Positions 14,176-19,768 of a stretch of DNA of 21,409 nt are shown in pieces. A program made the position numbers and the translations under genes. The notes under the pieces are model-generated. The model saw only the letters and a list, made by a program, of their open reading frames with translations, searched no databases and was not told the DNA's origin. Positions within the stretch are counted from its first letter, which is position 1. Each line of letters starts with the position of its first letter. The DNA is from Clostridia bacterium (lineage in GTDB: Bacteria > Bacillota > Clostridia > Christensenellales > Aristaeellaceae): NCBI GenBank assembly GCA_900759005.1, contig CAAEUQ010000073.1:1-21409 (forward strand). The letters are read 5' to 3'.

Positions 14176-15321
14176 ATGCTGCGGCGCGCAATGATCGTTC
14201 TGCTGCTTCTGCTGCTCCCGTCGTTTGCCCTTGCCGAGGACGAGGGCTTCCTCAGTTCCGCCGGAAACGCCGTTTCGGGCGCGGCTGAAAAAGCGTGGGA
14301 CTGGGCGTCCGGCCTGTTTTCCGGCGACGAATCCACGCCCGCGCCAACCCCCGAGCCCACGCCGACGCCAGAGCCCACGCCTTCCCCCACGCCTGCGCCG
14401 ACGCTGGATCCGGCGATTGAGCGCTATTATCTGGGAACGGAATCGCTCGTCAACGCAGGAAAGGACGACGGCTATTCCAAATCGGGAAAAATCGGCGTGG
14501 ACGACCCGCATTTCGGCTGGGAGCTGGGCAGATTCTGCGTCAGCGGATACACGCGCGTCATTCCCGATTCCGCGGAGCTTCCCGTATTTCTGAAGGTTCC
14601 GGGCGACAGGGTCGCGCTCTGGTTCTGCCTGAATCAGGACATCGACTGCCTGAACGGCAATTCCGATCTCACGATCGCCGAGGACACCAACGGCTATGAT
14701 GAAGCCTTCGGCGTTCCGAAGACGAATTTCGGACGCGGAACGGTGGTCGTTCGCTTTACCGATTACCAGAACGCGAAAACCGCGCCGCAGATTTATACCG
14801 ATTACCTCGCCGCAAACGCTTCCGCCGGCGCAAACACGATGGTTCAGCTCTTCGAAGAGGGCGATTACGAGGTTGCGCTCGATTACGAAATTCGCAAGGA
14901 AGGCTATCAGGTGTTCGGCAAATCCGTGCTTCCTTCCTATTCGAATTATCGCATTTATTTCAAATTCGCCGTCCGAAACGGCAACTGCATGGTGTATCCG
15001 TTCGACATCGCAACCGGCGCGGAGCTTTCCAACAACGCCGTAACGGAAAACGGCTTTTATCTCGACCTCGCGCGCTCGCGGTATCTGGATATCAACGTTC
15101 GCCGCTCCGTGCTTTCGCAGGGCGCAGCGGGGCTGGTCGAGGATCAGCGCTTCAATCGTCCCGCCCGGGACGGCGACCAATACACGCAGGAGGGCATTTA
15201 CACGATCACCGTTCAGAATCGCTACACGGGCGAAGAGACCGTCAAGCGGATTTTCGTCGGCACGGACGAGCTGCTCAGCGCCTATATCGCCGGCGGACTG
15301 AACTTTTCCGAAAACGATTAA
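14176..15321 (+). CDS. Exported protein with Pro/Thr linker, unknown function; first gene of toxin operon
   Basis: A 381-residue exported protein not matched to a known family. The ATG at 14176 is preferred over an in-frame ATG at 14146 because GAGGTG lies 6 bases upstream and a signal peptide begins at once (MLRRAMIVLLLLLLPSFALA, likely cut ALA|E). Next is a short helical stretch (FLSSAGNAVSGAAEKAWDWA), then a T-P-E-P rich linker at 53-79 and a ~300-residue globular region with four cysteines and many alternating hydrophobic residues, suggesting beta-sheet. The linker suggests exposure in or across the cell wall. It ends 12 bases before the LHH-nuclease gene, so the two are co-transcribed. 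A delivery, carrier or receptor role for the toxin is conceivable but unsupported by homology. Confidence 0.75.
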   Translation: MLRRAMIVLLLLLLPSFALAEDEGFLSSAGNAVSGAAEKAWDWASGLFSGDESTPAPTPEPTPTPEPTPSPTPAPTLDPAIERYYLGTESLVNAGKDDGYSKSGKIGVDDPHFGWELGRFCVSGYTRVIPDSAELPVFLKVPGDRVALWFCLNQDIDCLNGNSDLTIAEDTNGYDEAFGVPKTNFGRGTVVVRFTDYQNAKTAPQIYTDYLAANASAGANTMVQLFEEGDYEVALDYEIRKEGYQVFGKSVLPSYSNYRIYFKFAVRNGNCMVYPFDIATGAELSNNAVTENGFYLDLARSRYLDINVRRSVLSQGAAGLVEDQRFNRPARDGDQYTQEGIYTITVQNRYTGEETVKRIFVGTDELLSAYIAGGLNFSEND

Positions 15322-15333
15322 GGAGGCTTGAAT

Positions 15334-16458
15334 ATGAAGCGATTGCTCGCGCTGCTGCTCGCGCTCGTTTTCGCGCTGAGCGCCGCCGCCTTTGCGGAGG
15401 GAGAACCGGAATTTTCCGGAATGAACGATCCCGCTCTGCTCCAATATATCGAAGACGATCTCTATGAAAACCTCGTTACCTCGCTTGACAGCGACGAATA
15501 TTTCGTTGAAAACGTTCAGGCGGTCTACATTTCGCAGGAATATCTCGACGAAATCGCCTACAATTCGCAATCGAATGTCTTCTTCGGCTTCACGCTCGCC
15601 GAACTGGAAGCGCAGTTTTCCGGCGAGAGATATGTATTCACCCTCGGTGACGACGGCACGACGCAGGTTCAGCCCTTTGAAGACTACGACGATACCTACG
15701 ATCGCATTCTTCACAATATCGCCGTCGGTACCGGCGTCATTCTGATCTGCGTTACCGTTTCCGTGGTAACGGGCGGAGCCGCGCCCGCCGTCAGCATGAT
15801 TTTCGCCATGTCCGCAAAAACCGCGACGGTCGCAGGCGTATCCGGCGGTCTGCTGGGCGGCGTCGCGAGCGGCATTGTCACCGGCATTCAGACGCACGAT
15901 TGGGACGCCGCACTGAAAGCCGCCGCGCTCACCGGCAGCGAAAACTTCAAATGGGGCACAATCACCGGGGCAATCGGCGGCGGCGCATCGGAAGCAATGG
16001 CGCTGAAGGGCGCGACGCTCAACGGACTCACCATGAACGAAGCCGCCATAATCCAACGCGAATCCGGCTATCCGATCGACGTCATCAAGCAGTTTGCCAA
16101 TATGGATCAATACTATATCTGTAAGGAAGCCGGCTTGACGCGCCAGCTCATCAATAACAAAATCTCGCTCATCCGCGACATCGACCTGGCTTTCACTGAT
16201 GAACATGGCTTGACCAATCTCGAACGTATGCGCCGAGGTCTTGCCGCGCTTGATCCGGCTACGGGGCAGGCGTATGAACTGCATCACATCGGTCAGCAAA
16301 TGGATTCAACGCTCGCCATTCTGACCAAAGCCGAGCATATGCAGAACGGCAATAACAAAATCTGGCATCTGTTTGAAGGCGCAAGCGAAATCGATCGCCC
16401 CATGTTCGACAAACAGCGTCAGGCTTTCTGGAAAGCGCTCGCCGATCAGCTGGGATAA
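15334..16458 (+). CDS. Sec-exported polymorphic toxin with C-terminal LHH-type nuclease domain
   Basis: A 374-residue protein; ATG chosen with AGGAGG 7 bases upstream, the site overlapping the previous stop codon. Signal peptide 1-21 (MKRLLALLLALVFALSAAAF then A21, cut before E22). Residues 22-125 are acidic and unrecognised. Residues ~128-186 are a hydrophobic, Gly/Ala-rich pair of segments, and GSENFKWGTITGAIGGGASE (201-220) resembles the pre-toxin linker common in polymorphic toxins. The C-terminal tip (~305-374) has ELHHIGQQMDSTLAIL with L316, H317, H318 and Q321, then H335, N340 and H345, the signature order of LHH nucleases of the HNH/Endo VII superfamily (PF14411). Predicted to cut DNA in target cells. 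The next gene encodes a SUKH-type immunity protein, as expected. A Sec signal is unusual for such toxins in Gram-positive bacteria. Confidence 0.8.
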   Translation: MKRLLALLLALVFALSAAAFAEGEPEFSGMNDPALLQYIEDDLYENLVTSLDSDEYFVENVQAVYISQEYLDEIAYNSQSNVFFGFTLAELEAQFSGERYVFTLGDDGTTQVQPFEDYDDTYDRILHNIAVGTGVILICVTVSVVTGGAAPAVSMIFAMSAKTATVAGVSGGLLGGVASGIVTGIQTHDWDAALKAAALTGSENFKWGTITGAIGGGASEAMALKGATLNGLTMNEAAIIQRESGYPIDVIKQFANMDQYYICKEAGLTRQLINNKISLIRDIDLAFTDEHGLTNLERMRRGLAALDPATGQAYELHHIGQQMDSTLAILTKAEHMQNGNNKIWHLFEGASEIDRPMFDKQRQAFWKALADQLG

Positions 16459-16470
16459 GGAGGTCTTCTC

Positions 16471-16872
16471 TTGAATACTATCGTCGATCTGATTCGTTCC
16501 CTGCCCGACCTGCTTACGATGCAGGGCGCATCGCCCGAACAAATCGCTCATGCCGAGGCTGAACTGAACACCTCATTCGCGCCGGAATACCGGGATTACC
16601 TTTCCGCATTCGGATGCATCGTGTTCGCCGCGCACGAGCTTACCGGCATCTGTGCTTCCCCCCGGCTGAATGTCGTAAGCGTCACCATACAGGCGCGCAC
16701 GGCAAATCCCGATATTCCGCCGGAAAACTATGTCATTGAGGATATCGGCATCGACGGCGTGCGGATCTGGCAGAACCCTTGCGGCGCGATTTTTCAATCG
16801 GTTCCGGGCAGGGGGCTCGCAAAAGTTGCTTCTTCATTAAGCGATTACCTTCTCGCCCGCTCCCGCTCTTGA
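16471..16872 (+). CDS. SUKH (SMI1/KNR4) family immunity protein
   Basis: A 133-residue cytoplasmic protein started at TTG, with AAGGAGG 7 bases upstream overlapping the toxin gene's stop. The pattern SPEQIAHAEAELNTSFAPEY followed by RDYLSAFG.I.FAAHELTGI (residues ~16-57) is the conserved N-terminal part of the SUKH/SMI1-KNR4 superfamily, members of which neutralise nuclease toxins of the polymorphic class. The C-terminal part (ENYVIEDIGIDGVRIWQNPC, SDYLLARS) also fits the fold. Position directly after the LHH nuclease supports a cognate immunity role. Its TGA stop lies inside the -35 element of the greA promoter. Being cytoplasmic, it would protect the producer from toxin before export or from imported toxin (inference). 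Confidence 0.8.
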   Translation: MNTIVDLIRSLPDLLTMQGASPEQIAHAEAELNTSFAPEYRDYLSAFGCIVFAAHELTGICASPRLNVVSVTIQARTANPDIPPENYVIEDIGIDGVRIWQNPCGAIFQSVPGRGLAKVASSLSDYLLARSRS

Positions 16873-16897
16873 CAAATTCATTGCGCCGTTGTATAAT
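16869..16897 (+). promoter_or_regulatory. Consensus sigma-A promoter of greA
   Basis: TTGACA (16869-16874), 17-base spacer, TATAAT (16892-16897): all 12 positions match. The -35 includes the TGA stop of the immunity gene. Predicted transcript start is near 16904. Confidence 0.88.
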
Positions 16898-16916
16898 TAT
16901 CTCCATACGAATCGAG

Positions 16917-16942
16917 CACTGCGACGGTCGCCGCAGTGTTTT
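16917..16942 (+). terminator. Terminator-like hairpin in the greA leader (candidate attenuator)
   Basis: CACTGCG (16917-16923) pairs with CGCAGTG (16932-16938), followed by TTTTG. It lies about 13-39 bases after the predicted greA start site, so it could end the toxin operon transcript and also prematurely stop greA transcripts. Confidence 0.7.
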
Positions 16943-17002
16943 GTTTCGTATTCAAAATCATGTTTCATTCATGAATTTTTTCATATAAGGAGGATGTTGG
17001 CA

Positions 17003-17476
17003 ATGGCTGAGAATCGTGAACTGACTTTGACCGACAAGAAAAAGCTCGAAGAGGAAATGGCTGAGCTCGTCGAGGCAAAGAAGCGCGTTGCCGAGGAAAT
17101 CAAGATTGCCCGCGGTTTCGGCGATCTGAGCGAGAACGCTGAATACGACGCCGCGAAGAAGGAAGAAGCCCACGTCTACGGCCGCATCGCCGAGCTGGAG
17201 GAGCTGCTGCGCACCGCCACGTTTGTCGACGACACCGCCGTTTCAACCGATACCGTCGCCGTCGGCACCGTCGTGCGCGTGCTGGACGAGGAATTCAACG
17301 AGGAAGACGAATACACGCTCGTCGGCTTCACCGAAGCGGATCCGACCAAGCTGTTCATCTCTCAGGAATCGCCGATCGGCGAAGCGCTGGTTGGCAAGCG
17401 CGTCGGCGACCGCGTGGACGTGAAGACGCCCGGCGGAATCGTGAAGATGAAGGTTCTTTCCATTCGCAAGAGATAA
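17003..17476 (+). CDS. greA: Transcription elongation factor GreA
   Basis: A 157-residue protein of typical GreA length. It rescues backtracked RNA polymerase by stimulating transcript cleavage. The N-terminal antiparallel coiled coil spans about residues 8-75, with the catalytic acidic tip FGDLSENAEYDAAKKEE containing D41 and E44. The C-terminal FKBP-like domain has VGTVVRVLDEE, EYTLVGFTEADP, ISQESPIGEALVGKRVGDRV and KTPGG. The start with AAGGAGG at 16987-16993 was chosen; an in-frame ATG at 16994 is too close to that site. It lies directly upstream of lysS, an arrangement common in Bacillota, but a terminator separates them. Confidence 0.96.
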   Translation: MAENRELTLTDKKKLEEEMAELVEAKKRVAEEIKIARGFGDLSENAEYDAAKKEEAHVYGRIAELEELLRTATFVDDTAVSTDTVAVGTVVRVLDEEFNEEDEYTLVGFTEADPTKLFISQESPIGEALVGKRVGDRVDVKTPGGIVKMKVLSIRKR

Positions 17477-17484
17477 GTTTCCGT

Positions 17485-17518
17485 CAGCCGGCTGTCGAAT
17501 CCAACGGCCGGCTGTTTT
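17485..17518 (+). terminator. Intrinsic terminator after greA
   Basis: CAGCCGGC (17485-17492) pairs perfectly with GCCGGCTG (17507-17514), followed by TTTTC. Readthrough into lysS is likely partial because no convincing lysS promoter was found in the 50 bases that follow; a small GGGGC/GCCCC hairpin lies at 17531-17544. Confidence 0.8.
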
Positions 17519-17569
17519 CGATCGACGCTCGGGGCGTTTGCCCCGCCTACGGAGAGGAGTTACCCTGAA

Positions 17570-19069
17570 ATGGCAGACGAAATCATGACCAACGAAAGCG
17601 CGGAACAGGCGATTTCCGAGCAGAACCGCATTCGCCTGGAGAAGCTCAATCAGCTGATCGCCGAGGGCCATAACCCCTACGAGATCGTGCGCTACGACCG
17701 CACGCACCTTTCCGGCGAAATTCTCGCAAACTTTGATTCCCTCGAGAACCAGACCGTATCGATCGCCGGCAGAATGATGTCCCGCCGCGTGATGGGCAAG
17801 GCGAGCTTTGCGCACATTCAGGACCTGAACGGCCGCATCCAGATCTACGTTCGCCGCGACGACGTGGGCGAGGAAGCGTACAAGGCGTTCAAATCCTACG
17901 ACATCGGCGACGTGATCGGCGTAAAGGGCTTTGTATTCAAGACGAAGTCCGGCGAAGCGTCCGTGCACGCGCAGGAAATCACGCTTCTGAGCAAGAGCCT
18001 GCATCCGCTGCCGGAGAAGTTCCACGGACTTACCGACACCGATACCCGCTATCGCCAGCGCTATCTCGACCTGATCATGAACGCCGAATCCCGCGATACG
18101 TTCATCAAGCGCAGCCGCATCATCTCCGCGATTCGCAGCTATCTGAACGGTCAGGGCTTCCTCGAGGTCGAAACGCCGATGCTGGTTGCCAACGCCGGCG
18201 GCGCGGCGGCGCGCCCGTTCGAAACGCACTTCAACGCGCTCGACGAGGATTTCAAGCTTCGCATTTCGCTGGAGCTGTATCTGAAGCGCCTGATCGTCGG
18301 CGGGCTGGAGAAGGTCTACGAGATCGGCCGCGTGTTCCGCAACGAGGGTCTTGACACCCGCCACAATCCGGAATTCACGCTGATGGAGCTCTATCAGGCG
18401 TATACCGATTACCACGGCATGATGGATCTGACCGAGAACCTCTATCGCCACGTCGCACAGACGGTTCTGGGCACGACGAAGATCACGTTTAACGGCATCG
18501 AGATGGATCTCGGCAAGCCGTTCGAGCGCATCACGATGGTCGACGCGGTCAAGAAGTACGCGGGCGTTGATTTTGACCAAATCCATACGCTCGAAGAAGC
18601 GCGCGAGGTCGCAAAGGCGCACAATATCGAATTCAAGCCCATTCACAAGAAGGGCGATATCCTGAATCTGTTCTTCGAGGAATACGCCGAGGAGCACCTG
18701 ATTCAGCCGACGTTCGTAATGGATCATCCGATCGAAATCTCGCCGCTGACGAAGAAAAAGCCCACGAACCCGGACTATGTGGAGCGCTTCGAGTTCTTCA
18801 TGAACGGCTGGGAAATGGCGAACGCCTATTCCGAGCTGAACGACCCGATCGACCAGCGCGCGCGCTTCAAGGCGCAGGAGGAGCTGTTCGCGAGCGGCGA
18901 CGAGGAAGCCAACCACACCGACGAGGATTTTCTCTACGCGCTTGAGCTCGGTATGCCCCCGACGGGCGGCATCGGCTTCGGCATCGACCGCATGTGTATG
19001 CTGCTGACCGACAGTCCCGCCATCCGCGACGTGCTGCTGTTCCCGACAATGAAGCCCCTCTCGGACTAA
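17570..19069 (+). CDS. lysS: Lysyl-tRNA synthetase, class II
   Basis: A 499-residue enzyme of full family length that charges tRNA-Lys with lysine. The N-terminal OB-fold anticodon-binding domain lies at about residues 60-150 (VSIAGRMMSRRVMGKASF, HIQDLNGRIQIYVRRDD). The class II core follows: motif 1 around FIKRSRIISAIRSYLNGQGF, EVETPML, motif 2 with VFRNEGLDTRHNPEFTLMEL and YQAY, and motif 3 with GIGFGIDRMCMLL near the C-terminus. The ATG is preceded by GGAGAGGAG. It is the last gene with the host's high-GC codon use; sequence composition changes immediately after its stop codon. Probably expressed with greA through partial readthrough. Confidence 0.96.
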   Translation: MADEIMTNESAEQAISEQNRIRLEKLNQLIAEGHNPYEIVRYDRTHLSGEILANFDSLENQTVSIAGRMMSRRVMGKASFAHIQDLNGRIQIYVRRDDVGEEAYKAFKSYDIGDVIGVKGFVFKTKSGEASVHAQEITLLSKSLHPLPEKFHGLTDTDTRYRQRYLDLIMNAESRDTFIKRSRIISAIRSYLNGQGFLEVETPMLVANAGGAAARPFETHFNALDEDFKLRISLELYLKRLIVGGLEKVYEIGRVFRNEGLDTRHNPEFTLMELYQAYTDYHGMMDLTENLYRHVAQTVLGTTKITFNGIEMDLGKPFERITMVDAVKKYAGVDFDQIHTLEEAREVAKAHNIEFKPIHKKGDILNLFFEEYAEEHLIQPTFVMDHPIEISPLTKKKPTNPDYVERFEFFMNGWEMANAYSELNDPIDQRARFKAQEELFASGDEEANHTDEDFLYALELGMPPTGGIGFGIDRMCMLLTDSPAIRDVLLFPTMKPLSD

Positions 19070-19109
19070 AAACCCATAAAAATCAGGTTTTGACAGCGTT
19101 TGCGGCGTT

Positions 19110-19316
19110 TTGTTAATCCAAAAAAATGTCGTAAAACGGGGGTTACGACAGATTTACGACAAATGACTTTTTGAGCATCGCTCGTCTTTTACGACAAATG
19201 CGTGTCGTAAATCACGAGAATCGTAAATTGTTAATCCAGTGGCTTCATTGTAACGGCTACATTGTAAATTGAATAAAAAAGCCTTGTAAACTCGGCATTT
19301 AACGAAGTTTACGACA
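19110..19316. repeat. Cluster of TTTACGACA repeats in both orientations
   Basis: Copies or near copies of TTTACGACA / TGTCGTAAA occur at 19127-19135 (-), 19143-19150 (+, TTACGACA), 19153-19161 (+), 19188-19196 (+), 19203-19211 (-), 19221-19227 (partial, -) and 19308-19316 (+). Two form inverted pairs: 19127/19150 with an 8-base spacer and 19188/19211 with a 6-base spacer. The 11-mer TTGTTAATCCA is directly repeated at 19110-19120 and 19228-19238. No gene is seen between 19070 and 19410. Such arrays occur as recombinase arm sites, replication iterons or protein-binding arrays; which applies here cannot be told. Confidence 0.7.
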
Positions 19317-19317
19317 G

Positions 19318-19351
19318 AACCTCGGACTGTATAGTTCGGGGTTCTTTTTTT
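19318..19351 (+). terminator. Intrinsic terminator before the small ORF
   Basis: AACCTCGGAC (19318-19327) pairs with GTTCGGGGTT (19334-19343) with two G.U pairs, followed by C and seven T. It may end lysS transcription, or belong to the acquired segment. Confidence 0.8.
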
Positions 19352-19357
19352 GCATAT

Positions 19358-19386
19358 TTGAAGCTGGCAACGATTATGGATATACT
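19358..19386 (+). promoter_or_regulatory. Promoter of the small ORF
   Basis: TTGAAG (19358-19363), 17-base spacer, TATACT (19381-19386). The ribosome site GGAGGG lies close after at 19397-19402. Confidence 0.6.
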
Positions 19387-19409
19387 GTAATCGAATGGAG
19401 GGACTACAA

Positions 19410-19586
19410 ATGAAGAAGTATTATATCAATCTAACCGAGCAGGAACGCTCTCAAATCATACATTCGCTTATAGATAAAAAGAACGCACTTATGGCTCAAG
19501 GCAGATACACCGACGCTGTTGATGAAGTCATCTTAAAGATGATGAAAGCAAAGAAAAAGGCTTTCATAGTGCGTACTGTTTCGTAG
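19410..19586 (+). CDS. Small hypothetical protein (58 aa), possible mobile-element cargo
   Basis: A 58-residue, lysine-rich, helical protein. The ATG at 19410 was chosen because GGAGGG ends 7 bases upstream; an ATG at 19395 overlaps that site. Recognisable stretches are INLTEQERSQIIHSLIDKKN and QGRYTDAVDEVILKMMKAKK. Its character (short, basic, NLTEQER...GRYTDAVDE) resembles small conserved proteins often found in clostridial conjugative elements, which is a recollection, not a search result. It has its own promoter and a strong terminator. Its AT-rich codons differ from those of greA and lysS, in line with acquisition. Function unknown. Confidence 0.7.
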   Translation: MKKYYINLTEQERSQIIHSLIDKKNALMAQGRYTDAVDEVILKMMKAKKKAFIVRTVS

Positions 19587-19627
19587 TCATTTCCTTTTCA
19601 AAAAATAAAATATAGAGCTATATAAGC

Positions 19628-19665
19628 AAGCCGCTTATTCCTTTCTCGGGATAGGCGGCTTTTTT
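19628..19665 (+). terminator. Intrinsic terminator of the small ORF
   Basis: AAGCCGC (19628-19634) pairs with GCGGCTT (19655-19661), with partial inner pairing of TTATTCC with GGGATAG, followed by TTTT. Confidence 0.85.
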
Positions 19666-19768
19666 CATTTTCCCAACTCAAAAAATTTTTTCAAACTTTT
19701 TTCAAAAACACCCGATAATTTGACCTCTCCCAGTCCGAACAAGTGAAAGGGTTATTTCTTAACTCCGA

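Noticed and set aside
14128..16299. Very long open frame (about 720 codons) on the minus strand across the toxin operon
   Set aside because: It is antisense to two genes with signal peptides, ribosome sites and recognisable domains. Its translation is low-complexity (R/D/A/V rich), typical of a GC-rich shadow frame.
19060..19409. tRNA gene as integration target
   Set aside because: No cloverleaf arms or TTCRANNC-type T-loop could be found; the element edge seems to adjoin lysS itself.
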